DNA of 61,056 nt from Bacteroidota bacterium (GTDB taxonomy: Bacteria; Bacteroidota; Bacteroidia; Bacteroidales; UBA7960): positions 1-61,056 of the forward strand of contig REDJ01000113.1 of NCBI GenBank assembly GCA_007693555.1. Reading direction: 5' to 3'. The notes below the pieces were generated by a model. It was not told the DNA's origin. It did not search any database and worked only from the letters and a program-made list of their open reading frames with translations. Both the position numbers and the translations under genes were made by a program. Positions 28,121 to 36,967 of the stretch are shown here, one piece after another. The stretch's first letter is position 1. Every line of letters begins with the position of its first letter.

Positions 28121-28966
28121 ATGTTTTTATTTAAAAAAAGGTTACAAAATATTGCATTGTTTTTTTTGCTTTTACCGGCATTGTCTTCCTGTATGCCTGG
28201 ATTACGAACTGCACGCCAGTTTACTGACAGCAGAAGCGAAAAACCTGCGGTTATGATTGTACCTCCAACATTGAGTTTTATAAACTATTATCCGTTTGAT
28301 CCGGCTAATCCACAAGCACAATTTGAAAATCCCGCAAACCTTGAAGAAAGCAATTTTTTAAAAGACTTTGATGAAGAAGAACTCACTGATATTTTTGTTG
28401 AGTCCCTTTTTGCTCACCTCAAACGCTATCCTCTCAGGGTTTTCAGACCGGAACAGTTTGACGAATTCCTCAGTGCTCCTGGAGAAAGATACATTTTTAC
28501 CATTGCACAAACAGAAATCATTGAATATGATGAGGTAATGACTGACCGTGCTTTGATAGACACTACTTTATATCGGCAGGATTTTCTGCTTCGGAATATA
28601 GCCCGTAATACCTGGTTCGAGTTTGTGAAGGTAGATGACCAGACGGAAGAAAACGGAATGCAGGTGCTTTATTCGAACTTTTTTACCGGAGATTTTGTTG
28701 ATGGTCGGTTTCGATACAGGGGGTTGAGCGGTGAAGTTACATATCAGTATAGTTCAATATTGGTTGGGCCAAATGATATAATTGAGTTGAACAGATTTGC
28801 CGGGCAACGCAATGCGCGGTATATTTTTGAGCATCTGCTTAATCGCTATGTACAAAAAAATGCCTCCACTGTATTTGCTTCTCCGGCTTACTTCCGTTAC
28901 AATGTAAATACGAATTCATTCAGCCGGGGCGGTGAGCAAAACAGGTTTATACTACTGGAGCCCTGA
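28121..28966 (+). CDS. Predicted lipoprotein of unknown function
   Basis: A 281-residue protein that I cannot assign to a family. It begins with a lipoprotein signal (IALFFLLLPALSSC, cysteine near residue 25), so it is probably anchored in the envelope. The mature part is a soluble mixed alpha/beta protein with no Cys-rich or repeat signature. A conserved-looking segment SFINYYPFDPANP and a low-hydrophobicity middle are all that stands out. A TTG at 28118 lies in frame, but the ATG at 28121 is the better start. The flavodiiron gene ends about 60 bp upstream and ruvX starts about 110 bp downstream behind its own -7 box. Confidence 0.7.
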   Translation: MFLFKKRLQNIALFFLLLPALSSCMPGLRTARQFTDSRSEKPAVMIVPPTLSFINYYPFDPANPQAQFENPANLEESNFLKDFDEEELTDIFVESLFAHLKRYPLRVFRPEQFDEFLSAPGERYIFTIAQTEIIEYDEVMTDRALIDTTLYRQDFLLRNIARNTWFEFVKVDDQTEENGMQVLYSNFFTGDFVDGRFRYRGLSGEVTYQYSSILVGPNDIIELNRFAGQRNARYIFEHLLNRYVQKNASTVFASPAYFRYNVNTNSFSRGGEQNRFILLEP

Positions 28967-29014
28967 TATCCCTTGTCTTATTATTTTTAAGGACGGTACA
29001 ATTCAAACTTTTGA

Positions 29015-29050
29015 TTGGAAAGCTACAAATTCATAATTATGTATCTTTGC
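29015..29050 (+). promoter_or_regulatory. Promoter for ruvX-def operon (TATCTTTGC -7 box)
   Basis: The -7 box TATCTTTGC is at 29042-29050, 25 bp before the ruvX start. A possible -33 TTG is at 29015-29017, but the 24 bp spacing is slightly long. Confidence 0.5.
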
Positions 29051-29075
29051 AATTCTTTTTAAACCAAATAATTAT

Positions 29076-29507
29076 ATGGGAAGAATCATGGCCATAGATT
29101 ATGGTCAGAAACGTGCAGGAATAGCAGTAACAGATGAAAGCAGGATTATTGCCAATGGTCTTGCAACTGTGCATGTTAAAGATCTGATGACCTTTCTGAA
29201 AGATTACATCTCGCACGAAAAAGTTGACTGCATCGTGGTAGGTGAACCACGTGACATGAAAAACAAAGCTTCGGATGCTTCAAGGTTTATAGATCCTTTT
29301 GTAAAACATCTGAAAAAACAATTCCCAAACCTGGTTGTTGACAGGATGGATGAACGGTTTACTTCCCAAATGGCATTTCAGACCATGATAGATGCCGGAT
29401 TAGGAAAAAAAGACAGGCGTAATAAAGAGCTTGTAGATACAATTAGTGCTACTTTAATTTTACAATCTTATATGGAACTGAAAACCCATCAGAAATCCAG
29501 AAAATAA
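29076..29507 (+). CDS. ruvX: RuvX/YqgF family RNase H-like protein
   Basis: A small 143-residue RNase H-fold nuclease (Holliday-junction resolvase/pre-16S rRNA processing family). Typical motifs: Asp8 in IMAIDYGQKRAGIAV, the VGEPRDMKNKASD segment, and DERFTSQMAF plus a C-terminal DTISATLIL with the third acidic position. In E. coli the homologue matures the 16S rRNA 5' end. It is followed by def after 27 bp, a pairing seen in many Bacteroidota. Confidence 0.92.
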   Translation: MGRIMAIDYGQKRAGIAVTDESRIIANGLATVHVKDLMTFLKDYISHEKVDCIVVGEPRDMKNKASDASRFIDPFVKHLKKQFPNLVVDRMDERFTSQMAFQTMIDAGLGKKDRRNKELVDTISATLILQSYMELKTHQKSRK

Positions 29508-29534
29508 TTATCAAAACGAATAAACAAATTAACA

Positions 29535-30095
29535 ATGATATTGCCTATTGTTGGATATGGTAACCCGGTTTTGAAGCAAAAAGCTGAAGAAATCGATGAA
29601 AGCTACCCCAATCTCAAAGAGCTTCTTGATAATATGTGGGAAACCATGTACAATGCAAGTGGTGTAGGGCTTGCCGCCCCGCAGATAGGACTTCCCATAA
29701 GACTCTTTATTATCGATGCAAGTCCTTTTGAGGATGAAAAACCTGAATTAAAGGATTTTAAAAAAGTCTTTATCAACCCGGTTATTCTGGAGGAAGCAGG
29801 TGAGGAATGGGTTTTTAACGAGGGGTGTCTGAGCTTTCCTGACCTGCGTGAAGATGTTTCACGTAAGCCGGTTATAAAAATCAGGTATCAGGATGAGAGT
29901 TTTGATTCTCATGAAAAAATATTTGGTGGTATAGCTGCGCGTATTATTCAACATGAATATGACCATATTGAAGGAATAGTATTAGTTGACCGTATTTCAC
30001 CTCTCAAAAGACGTTTGATCCGCAATAAGTTGAATAATATCATAAAAGGTACAGTCAATCCTTCCTATAAAATGAAATTTGCCCAAAGAAAATAA
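29535..30095 (+). CDS. def: Peptide deformylase
   Basis: Removes the formyl group from the N-terminal methionine of new proteins. The 186-residue protein has all three motifs: GVGLAAPQIG, EGCLSFP (metal-binding Cys) and QHEYDHIEG (two metal-binding His and the catalytic Glu-region, HEYDH form). An insertion DASPFEDEKPELKDFKK between motifs 1 and 2 is common in Bacteroidota enzymes. It is co-directional with ruvX (27 bp upstream) and the M16 peptidase gene (32 bp downstream), probably one transcript. Confidence 0.96.
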   Translation: MILPIVGYGNPVLKQKAEEIDESYPNLKELLDNMWETMYNASGVGLAAPQIGLPIRLFIIDASPFEDEKPELKDFKKVFINPVILEEAGEEWVFNEGCLSFPDLREDVSRKPVIKIRYQDESFDSHEKIFGGIAARIIQHEYDHIEGIVLVDRISPLKRRLIRNKLNNIIKGTVNPSYKMKFAQRK

Positions 30096-30127
30096 GGGGT
30101 CGTTTCACTGATTTTATTTAATTCTCT

Positions 30128-31354
30128 ATGCAATATTTTACTCACACTTTGTCCAATGGTATAAGGTTGGTTCACAAGCCTGTGAAAAGCCTGGTGGCTC
30201 ATTGCGGGCTCACCATAAATGCAGGTTCGCGTGACGAACTCAGCCATGAGCAGGGTTTGGCACACTTCATAGAGCATCTAATTTTTAAAGGTACAGGCAA
30301 AAGAAAAGCCTATCACATACTTAGTCATATGGAAAATGTGGGCGGTGAACTCAATGCTTATACCAGTAAGGAGGATACTTGCATTTATGCATCTTTTATG
30401 CATATTCATTACGCAAGGTGTTTGGATGTTATTTCCGATATTGTTTTCCATTCCGTTTTTCCTGAAAAAGAAATCCTAAAGGAAAAAGATGTGATTATTG
30501 ATGAAATCAATTCCTATAAAGACAACCCGGGAGAACAGATCTTTGATGATTTTGATGAGTTGGTATTTAAAAAACACCCCATGGGAGCGAATATTCTGGG
30601 AACACCAAGGCATCTGAAAAAATTCCGTAGAGAAAATATTTTTGAATTTCTGCAAAGAAACTATGTAACCGGTCAGATGGTGATATCATCTGTGGGAAAT
30701 ATTGATTTTGAAAAGTTAATAAGGCTTGCAGAAAGATATTTTGGTCAAATCCCTGCATCGGATAAAGTTATGCCACGCAATGCATTTACAAATTACAGGG
30801 CGGAAACCAAACACGTTAAACGACGTAACCACCAGGTCCATTGTGTAATAGGAAGCGAAGCCTACAGTGCCGGAAATGATAAAAAAACCGCGTTGGTCCT
30901 GTTAAACAATATTTTGGGAGGACCGGGCCTCAACTCCCGGCTAAATATGGCTATCCGCGAAAAGCATGGACTTTGTTATAATATTGAAAGCCATTATCAA
31001 CCCTATTCAGATACGGGTATATTCAGTATTTACCTGGGAACAGATCATGATTTTATTGATAAATCGGTAGAGTTGATATTGCGTGAACTTAAGAATTTAC
31101 GCCAAAAAACATTGGGAAGTTTACAACTGAAAAGGGCAAAACTTCAGCTACAGGGGCAGGTAGCGATTTCATTTGAATCCAATCTGAATGAAATGCTCTC
31201 ACTGGGGAAAAGTCTGATTTTGTACGACAGAATTGATACCCTGGAACAGATAACCCACAAAATTGAAAAAGTCACTGCTTCACAGGTTCTCGAGGTGGCC
31301 AATGAGATTTTTGACCCGGATCAGCTGAGTATGCTCATGTACAAACCCAAGTGA
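30128..31354 (+). CDS. M16 family zinc peptidase (pitrilysin/processing-peptidase type)
   Basis: A 408-residue metallopeptidase with the inverted zinc motif His46-x-x-Glu49-His50 (HFIEH), and the third ligand Glu in the EINSYKDNPGEQIFDDFDE segment. The second half carries the R-Y-like signature region (GGPGLNSRLNMAIREKHGLCYNIESHYQ). The length fits the single-chain bacterial form related to mitochondrial processing peptidase. It is most likely cytoplasmic, since no signal peptide is visible. It is 32 bp after def and 63 bp before the O-methyltransferase gene. Confidence 0.92.
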   Translation: MQYFTHTLSNGIRLVHKPVKSLVAHCGLTINAGSRDELSHEQGLAHFIEHLIFKGTGKRKAYHILSHMENVGGELNAYTSKEDTCIYASFMHIHYARCLDVISDIVFHSVFPEKEILKEKDVIIDEINSYKDNPGEQIFDDFDELVFKKHPMGANILGTPRHLKKFRRENIFEFLQRNYVTGQMVISSVGNIDFEKLIRLAERYFGQIPASDKVMPRNAFTNYRAETKHVKRRNHQVHCVIGSEAYSAGNDKKTALVLLNNILGGPGLNSRLNMAIREKHGLCYNIESHYQPYSDTGIFSIYLGTDHDFIDKSVELILRELKNLRQKTLGSLQLKRAKLQLQGQVAISFESNLNEMLSLGKSLILYDRIDTLEQITHKIEKVTASQVLEVANEIFDPDQLSMLMYKPK

Positions 31355-31417
31355 AAGTCGGGCTTCGTATACTTTAGTGAATTATGACCATAAAACCCAT
31401 TTTTAATTTATCACTTT

Positions 31418-32062
31418 ATGAATTTTCTTCATCCTGATATTGAAAATTATGCACAGTTGCATTCCAGCCCGGAAAGCGAAATATTGCAAAAACTGAATCG
31501 TGAAACGCATGCCAGAATCCTGAGGCCACGCATGCTTTCAGGTCATATGCAGGGGAAATTGCTTGAAATGATTAGCTGCATGCTCCAACCGGAAAGGATA
31601 TTGGAAATCGGAACTTATACCGGTTATTCAGCAATTTGTATGGCACGTGGCCTGAAAAAAAACGGCAAACTTATCACCATTGATCATAATCCTGAACTGG
31701 AAGAATTTACCCGGAGTTTTTTTAAGGAAGCCGGACTTTCTGATAAGATTGAATATCTTATCGGGGAGGCTGTTGATATTCTGCCAACCCTGAATGGCCC
31801 CTTTGATCTTGCCTTTATCGATGCAGATAAGGAAAACTATACTTTTTACTATGAACATGTGCTTGAAAAGTTAAAACCCGGAGGAGTAATACTTGCCGAT
31901 AATGTTTTATGGAGTGGCAAGGTATTGTCAGAAGACGCAGCAAACGGTGATCCTGAAGCTAATGCACTTATTCATTTTAACAAATTTGTACAAAACGATC
32001 AACGCGCGGAAAATCTTATGTTACCTTTCAGAGACGGACTTACCATTATCAGAAAGCTTTAG
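31418..32062 (+). CDS. SAM-dependent O-methyltransferase (family 3 type)
   Basis: A 214-residue class I methyltransferase of the catechol/caffeoyl-CoA O-methyltransferase type. It shows the SAM-binding motif ILEIGTYTGYSAICMA, the acidic residue in LITIDHNPE, the metal-binding DLAFIDADKENYTFYYE, and the LADNVLWSGKV segment that carries conserved metal ligands. The natural acceptor is unknown; related bacterial enzymes methylate catechols or tRNA (TrmR-like). The stop faces the convergent ispH stop 24 bp away. Confidence 0.9.
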   Translation: MNFLHPDIENYAQLHSSPESEILQKLNRETHARILRPRMLSGHMQGKLLEMISCMLQPERILEIGTYTGYSAICMARGLKKNGKLITIDHNPELEEFTRSFFKEAGLSDKIEYLIGEAVDILPTLNGPFDLAFIDADKENYTFYYEHVLEKLKPGGVILADNVLWSGKVLSEDAANGDPEANALIHFNKFVQNDQRAENLMLPFRDGLTIIRKL

Positions 32063-32086
32063 TTAATTATAGTGCATATTTCCTGC

Positions 32087-32974
32087 CTAGGATATCCCGG
32101 AAAAATCTCTGATTTGACCGGCAACCTCTTCCATCAGCCACATTGGAGTGGATGTGGCACCGCAGACTCCTGCATGATTCACATTTTCAAACCATTCTTT
32201 TCGCAGGTCTTCCTTTCCTGCTATAAAGAAAGAGTTAGGGTTGTTTTGGAGGCAAATTTCGAAAAGATACTTTCCGTTAGAGCTTTTCAGGCCACTGACA
32301 AAAACAATTATATCATGGTTTTTGGCAAACTCAGCCAGATGAGGCCCACGATTGGATACCTGGCCGCAAATTGTATGAAAAACGTTCAGAGATTTATCAG
32401 GATTACAGTTTTTCCTGGTCAGTTCCGACCTTATTCGCTCAATTAATTCCAGGTATTTTCCCTTGCTTTGGGTGGTTTGACTGTAAAGATTTATGGGTCT
32501 GGAAAAATCTATTTGCTCAAAGTTTTCGTAATTGCTGTCTACTATTATTGCATTATTACCGGTTTGTCCCGAAAGACCATTCACTTCTGCATGTCCCACT
32601 TTCCCGAAAATGACTACCTGCCCCTTTTCAGATGTGATTTCATTATAACCCTTTTTTACCTTGTTTTGTAGTTTCAGCACCACAGGGCATGAGGCATCAA
32701 TTATATCAATTTGGTTTTCCCTGGCAATCTGGTAAGTTTCCGGAGGTTCACCATGAGCCCTAATTAGAACCCTTGTATTATATAGTTTTCGAAAATCCTG
32801 ATGATTAATGATGATAAGTCCTTTTTTTTTGAGACGCTCAACCTCCTTGTTGTTATGTACAATGTCTCCCAGGCAGAAAAGTGTATCGTATTTTTCCAGC
32901 TCTTCTTCAGCAGTCTTTATGGCGTTAATTACACCAAAACAAAACCCGGACTGCTTATCTATACTCACTCTCAT
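32087..32974 (-). CDS. ispH: 4-hydroxy-3-methylbut-2-enyl diphosphate reductase
   Basis: Last enzyme of the non-mevalonate isoprenoid pathway; a 4Fe-4S protein that forms isopentenyl and dimethylallyl diphosphate. The three cluster cysteines are visible in SGFCFGV, DASCPVV and FHTICGQV, and conserved His/Glu segments include IRAHGEPPE and GKVGHAEVNG. I chose ATG 32974 (MRVSIDKQSGFCFGV, 295 residues), preceded by AGGAAAA, 10 bp after the porQ stop. An ATG at 33007 preceded by GGAGGAA is an alternative that would overlap porQ by 23 bp. The open frame further upstream is inside porQ. Likely one transcript with porQ. Confidence 0.93.
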   Translation of the reverse strand: MRVSIDKQSGFCFGVINAIKTAEEELEKYDTLFCLGDIVHNNKEVERLKKKGLIIINHQDFRKLYNTRVLIRAHGEPPETYQIARENQIDIIDASCPVVLKLQNKVKKGYNEITSEKGQVVIFGKVGHAEVNGLSGQTGNNAIIVDSNYENFEQIDFSRPINLYSQTTQSKGKYLELIERIRSELTRKNCNPDKSLNVFHTICGQVSNRGPHLAEFAKNHDIIVFVSGLKSSNGKYLFEICLQNNPNSFFIAGKEDLRKEWFENVNHAGVCGATSTPMWLMEEVAGQIRDFSGIS

Positions 32975-32984
32975 TTTTTCCTGA

Positions 32985-34082
32985 TTAACGAATACTTGGG
33001 ACTTCATTTCCTCCAAAAAACAGTCTGTCCAGATTGGTAGAGATAGAAAAATGATTGGGTGCACCAGCCAGATGATAATGAGAACGGCCGTACTGAAACA
33101 TGAAATGCGATACCCTGATCCCCACTCCCCAGGAAAGACCAACAGTGGAAAGCTTACTGTCAACCCCCATCTCCTGGCGCCGCCTGTAGTTATATCCTAT
33201 TGAGGCAATAAAGTTTTCAGTAGGAGTAAACTCCATTCCAAACACAGCATGTCGAAGCAGTTTATCACTAATTTCACTGAACCTTTCCTGTGCGGTGGTT
33301 CTTGGAGTGGTTAAACCCGGAAATGCCTGACCTGTGTCCAGGGGGTCTTCATATGTAAGATCATAAATATGTAGGTTATGTGCCACAAATGTAAAACGCA
33401 GCGGAGCATTAATGAGTTTTTTGGAAACTCCAAGTACAATATCAAATGGTAAGGGTTCTCTGTTATTATAGTAGGTGGTGATTTGCCTACCGATATTACG
33501 AAATACCAGACTTGCAGCAAAAAACCGTTCATGGTCGGTATAACCCAGTGCCACATCGGCGGCAAGGCCAAATGAAGAATATTGCTCTAAACCTGAACTT
33601 ATGGCTTTGATATTGCTGCCTATACTGAACCTGTCGTTGAGTTTCCGACCCCATCCCAGGTTTATTGCATATTCAGCTGCTGAAAAATTCCCAAGTGTAT
33701 TACCAAATTCATCTGCTTCTGTAAACCTTCCATAATCAATATACTGAATAGCAAATGTTAGTTGTCCTATTCTGTTAAAACCTCTTGAAAAAGCTGCAGT
33801 GCCGTAATTTATATCACTGAAATAATCCACAAAATTGAGGGAAATCTGGTTGTTGATCTCCGATGTTAATAAAGAGGGGTAAAAAAGCGCCATTCCCAAA
33901 TCATTGTCTAAGGTAGGGGCGGCATAGCCACCAAGTGCCGTAATACGCGCTGTGGCCGGCAGATTGATAAATTCATATACTCTGCCACTCTGGCTTTGCC
34001 CAAATGCAATAAAAGGCAAGGAAACAAAGCAGATAAACAGAAAAACAAGACGAGAAAGGAGGATGTATAGTCTGTTTGTCAC
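32985..34082 (-). CDS. porQ: Type IX secretion system protein PorQ
   Basis: Outer-membrane beta-barrel of 365 residues that belongs to the T9SS PorQ family, needed for attaching T9SS cargo to the surface. A signal peptide ends ...PFIAFGQS. The start of the mature protein GRVYEFINLPATARITALGGYAAPTLDND is the family signature, shared with PorV-type barrels, and the body alternates aromatic beta strands to a C-terminal phenylalanine-rich end. The presence of two proteases with T9SS tails at 10-21 kb fits. A possible -7 box is at 34175-34183. Confidence 0.88.
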   Translation of the reverse strand: MTNRLYILLSRLVFLFICFVSLPFIAFGQSQSGRVYEFINLPATARITALGGYAAPTLDNDLGMALFYPSLLTSEINNQISLNFVDYFSDINYGTAAFSRGFNRIGQLTFAIQYIDYGRFTEADEFGNTLGNFSAAEYAINLGWGRKLNDRFSIGSNIKAISSGLEQYSSFGLAADVALGYTDHERFFAASLVFRNIGRQITTYYNNREPLPFDIVLGVSKKLINAPLRFTFVAHNLHIYDLTYEDPLDTGQAFPGLTTPRTTAQERFSEISDKLLRHAVFGMEFTPTENFIASIGYNYRRRQEMGVDSKLSTVGLSWGVGIRVSHFMFQYGRSHYHLAGAPNHFSISTNLDRLFFGGNEVPSIR

Positions 34083-34103
34083 AAATTCTGAAATTCAATA
34101 CAT

Positions 34104-34128
34104 AACTGTTGTCCTGTAAAAAACGACC
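34104..34128 (+). repeat. Solo left end of the TGTCCGGTAAAA element family (degenerate)
   Basis: AACTGTTGTCCTGTAAAAAA matches the left boundary of the element at 51395 onward (ACTGTTGTCCGGTAAAAAA) with one mismatch and then diverges. It lies in the short leader of porQ, 22 bp upstream of its start codon. Confidence 0.45.
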
Positions 34129-34174
34129 CTTCAATATATTTATTGCAACAGGGAAAACCAATTACAGAATACAC

Positions 34175-34183
34175 GCAAAATTA
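34175..34183 (-). promoter_or_regulatory. -7 box (TAATTTTGC on the minus strand) for porQ-ispH
   Basis: Matches TAnnTTTGC about 95 bp upstream of porQ. No -33 TTG at normal spacing. Confidence 0.3.
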
Positions 34184-34208
34184 CCAAGAATTAAAGTAAA
34201 ATAAAACT

Positions 34209-35063
34209 TTATTCTATTATGGAATCCTGAGGAACCAGTATGCGTGTTTTATTGCTAAGCACAGGTATGGGGGACTGATTAACCATCTGTTGTGCATAGC
34301 TTCCCATAACCACAGTATGGGATGAAAACTCCTGTTCGGTCATAATAGAAATCATATCGGCATTTCTTTTTAAGGCATAATCGATTGTTGCCTGGGTAAT
34401 ATTTTCGCATTCAGCTTTTTCGTTTATATGACGAAGGCCGGATTTAATTACCAATGCCAGTGCTTCTTTTGTGCTGTTGTCAACCCTTTGCTCAATGTTT
34501 TTCATCCTGGAACTGTATAGCGAAAGAATATTGATCTGTGCTTTAAACTTTTTGGCAAGTTCTATCGTGAAAGGAACTTTCTGGATTGTTTCAAATGTGC
34601 TGTCAATAGGAATTACTATTTTTTCTATGGCTTTGGGTTTGATTTTATAATTCTTTTTTAGGGTAATAACCGGCTTGTTGGCATGTGTAATGATCTTAAT
34701 TGCATTATTACCCGCCCAGAATTCCTCAAAGCCCGACATGCCATGCGCACCGGCAATAATCATCGAGGCTTCGGTATATTTGGCAAAGTTTGTTACCTCT
34801 TCGTAAATTTTACCCGTAAAAATACGATAGCTGATTTCGCCTGAAAATGTTTCCTTGTTTTTTTTAACAAGGTTTTTGAACCCTTTTTCGATTGAGGTTG
34901 GCAGGCCCTTACTTCCTTCAGGAAGCACATTATCAACATCCCGGTATTTCCTTACGTATATTAGTTTCAGATCAGACCCTGTTACAGATGCAACGTTTAA
35001 TGCATATTCGAATGCTTTGACAGACGATTTGGAAAAATCAATTCCTACTACTATGTGATTCAT
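34209..35063 (-). CDS. Universal stress protein with two UspA domains
   Basis: Cytoplasmic stress protein of 284 residues made of two tandem Usp domains (about 1-140 and 150-284). The first domain starts HIVVGIDFSKSSVKAFEYAL and has the nucleotide loop GAHGMSGFEEFWAGN, which fits the G-2x-G-9x-G-(S/T) ATP motif except that the last position is Asn. The second, IVIPIDSTFETIQKVPFTIELA ending VVMGSYAQQMVNQSPIPVLS, is degenerate. Usp proteins are induced in starvation and stress; the partner is not evident. Single gene. Confidence 0.9.
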   Translation of the reverse strand: MNHIVVGIDFSKSSVKAFEYALNVASVTGSDLKLIYVRKYRDVDNVLPEGSKGLPTSIEKGFKNLVKKNKETFSGEISYRIFTGKIYEEVTNFAKYTEASMIIAGAHGMSGFEEFWAGNNAIKIITHANKPVITLKKNYKIKPKAIEKIVIPIDSTFETIQKVPFTIELAKKFKAQINILSLYSSRMKNIEQRVDNSTKEALALVIKSGLRHINEKAECENITQATIDYALKRNADMISIMTEQEFSSHTVVMGSYAQQMVNQSPIPVLSNKTRILVPQDSIIE

Positions 35064-35269
35064 GGCTGTGGTTTTTTGTGGTTGATATTCCGCTAAATTA
35101 GCAAAATAACCCGATAAATAAAATATAAAATGTTGTTAAGTAGATATTTTTTGTTGCTTTTCATTAATTCAATCAGGTGAGATATTGTGCAATTTAAGAT
35201 AATTAAAGGAATATTTCTTACGCAAGGAGAAGAAAAATTTAACAGGTAGTGTTTTTGATTAAGAAATCA

Positions 35270-35857
35270 TTAGGATAATTCCGTTAATTGCTGATGCAGC
35301 TTCAGAATTTGAGGGATGAGAAGTTGTGAATTATCATTTAAGAGCAAATAGTCAGCCAGTTGCTTTTTTTGCTCCTGATCCATTTGATTGTGCAGTCGAT
35401 TAAGTACTTCCTGCCGTTTAAGGCCGTCACGTTTCATAACCCTTTCAACCAAAGTTTCGTAAGGAGCATACACGAGTATTGTTTTGTCAAACCTTTTGTA
35501 GCCTCCGGTTTCAAAAAGAATTGCTGCTTCCTGTATAACGTAAGGTTTATTTTTCTGATTGTTGATCCATTCTTCAAATATTTTAAATACCTCAGGATGT
35601 ATGATCCGGTTTATTTTTTTCAGGTTTTCTTTATTGGTAAATATTTTTTCTGCAAGAAGAGTTTTATCAAGATTACCCTGGGAGGTAAGAATCTGGTCTC
35701 CAAATTCCTGTTTTACTTTCAGTAGGATGTTTTTGTTTTCATAAAGCTTTTTGGCCTCGGCATCGGCATAAAATACAGGGATACCCAATATTTCAAAAAA
35801 CCTGCAAATGAGAGTTTTTCCGCTTCCTATATTGCCTGTAAGCGCCACCTTAAGCAT
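35270..35857 (-). CDS. coaE: Dephospho-CoA kinase
   Basis: Final step of coenzyme A synthesis: phosphorylates the 3'-OH of dephospho-CoA. The 195-residue protein has the P-loop Gly8-Thr15 (GNIGSGKT), the FYADAEAKKLY substrate segment, the HPEVFK region and the lid IRxR-like segment (VMKRDGLKRQEVLNRLHNQM). The start is 4 bp after the end of the YbbR-like gene, so both are translated from one message in the usual Bacteroidota yajC-YbbR-coaE order. Confidence 0.95.
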   Translation of the reverse strand: MLKVALTGNIGSGKTLICRFFEILGIPVFYADAEAKKLYENKNILLKVKQEFGDQILTSQGNLDKTLLAEKIFTNKENLKKINRIIHPEVFKIFEEWINNQKNKPYVIQEAAILFETGGYKRFDKTILVYAPYETLVERVMKRDGLKRQEVLNRLHNQMDQEQKKQLADYLLLNDNSQLLIPQILKLHQQLTELS

Positions 35858-35861
35858 ATAA

Positions 35862-36866
35862 TCATCTTTTTATCCAAATATATTCAACCTCCGGGGGACT
35901 TACCCTAATTAAATCGATGAGGGTTGGTTTTTCCCTGATTTCAACTGCTAGTCTTTGTCCGGACGTGGCTATTGTATCCGGGCAGCTCACATAAGCGCGG
36001 AACATATCTGCAATTATTTTTTTGTCATCTTTCAATGCAACAAGATAAAAAACAGTTACTTTATCAGGAAAAAGCATAAGTTCACCATTAGCGCTGATAT
36101 TATTCAAACCATCACAATCAACATTTAGCGGAATCTCAACTGTGGCTTCAGTAAACTCTTCCACAGAAATAAAAACTTCTACTTCATCTGCTGAAATATT
36201 TACTTGTTGATTTCTCCATGGATTATCAATTTTAAGGTTACAGTTAATATTATGTTCTACCTGGGTGGCAGTTAACATACTGGTATTAAAAAATCTGATT
36301 GTGTCCGCTAATTCTGCAGGTCCGTAAACATCTAGGGAATCGGGTGTAATAGCAGGCACATCATACAATTTAAAACCGGGCTGCAGATTTAAGTCTTTAA
36401 TCAGCTTGACCGGAACTCTTTTAAAAAAAGCATCCTCAACCTGAAAAAAAATAGTATCGGGAAGTGCTTCTACGGCAGATCGTGGTATATCACTTAGCAG
36501 AGAAAAGCGTGTTTCTGCCTGCGAGGAAGTGAAAAAGAATAAACGTTCGCCATCGCGTTTCAACTGCTGTAAATTTCTAAAATCTGTTTCCAGTTTTTTA
36601 ATCCTCCTCAAAAACCCGGAAGTAATAAGTCTTATGCCAGTAGATTGAACAGTAAATACAAATGTACTATCGCTCTGGCCGGTAAAAATCAAGTCGATAG
36701 GTATATTTGTTACCTGAAATTCAATGGGTATGATAGCTTCACTTTCCCTTGAAAGCTTTATGGATAGCCAGAAAATAAAACTGAATACGAGGCAAACAAC
36801 AAAAATGATTGTTTTTTGCCGGACTTCAGGTGTCTTTCGTATATTTCGCCACGTCAGTAACTTCAT
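35862..36866 (-). CDS. YbbR/CdaR-like membrane-anchored protein
   Basis: A 334-residue protein with one N-terminal transmembrane helix (TIIFVVCLVFSFIFWLSI) and an extracytoplasmic part of repeated beta-rich YbbR-like units (IPIEFQVTNIPIDLIFTG, VPVKLIKDLNLQPGF, VEIPLNVDCDGLNNIS). In Firmicutes the YbbR protein CdaR regulates the cyclic-di-AMP synthase CdaA; no CdaA gene lies here, so that role is only a family-level guess. The gene order with yajC and coaE is typical of Bacteroidota. Confidence 0.75.
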   Translation of the reverse strand: MKLLTWRNIRKTPEVRQKTIIFVVCLVFSFIFWLSIKLSRESEAIIPIEFQVTNIPIDLIFTGQSDSTFVFTVQSTGIRLITSGFLRRIKKLETDFRNLQQLKRDGERLFFFTSSQAETRFSLLSDIPRSAVEALPDTIFFQVEDAFFKRVPVKLIKDLNLQPGFKLYDVPAITPDSLDVYGPAELADTIRFFNTSMLTATQVEHNINCNLKIDNPWRNQQVNISADEVEVFISVEEFTEATVEIPLNVDCDGLNNISANGELMLFPDKVTVFYLVALKDDKKIIADMFRAYVSCPDTIATSGQRLAVEIREKPTLIDLIRVSPPEVEYIWIKR

Positions 36867-36905
36867 AAATTATCTGGCAATGCTATATAATAAGGTTATA
36901 TAATG

Positions 36906-36945
36906 AAAAAAATATCCCAACCACTTATTAATTATTGTGGTCAGG
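36906..36945 (-). terminator. Weak terminator-like hairpin between yajC and the YbbR-like gene
   Basis: Minus strand: CC-TG-ACCAC, loop of 12 A/T bases, GTGGT-T-GG, then GATATTTTTTT. The stem is short and imperfect, so it may only reduce read-through. Confidence 0.4.
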
Positions 36946-36967
36946 ATATGTATACATAAATTCAGAA

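Noticed and set aside
32072-32613. Plus-strand ORFs antisense to ispH
   Set aside because: They lie wholly opposite ispH, whose three cluster cysteines and motifs are intact.
35360-35744. Plus-strand ORFs antisense to coaE
   Set aside because: Shadow of the conserved kinase gene; no domain or plausible start context.
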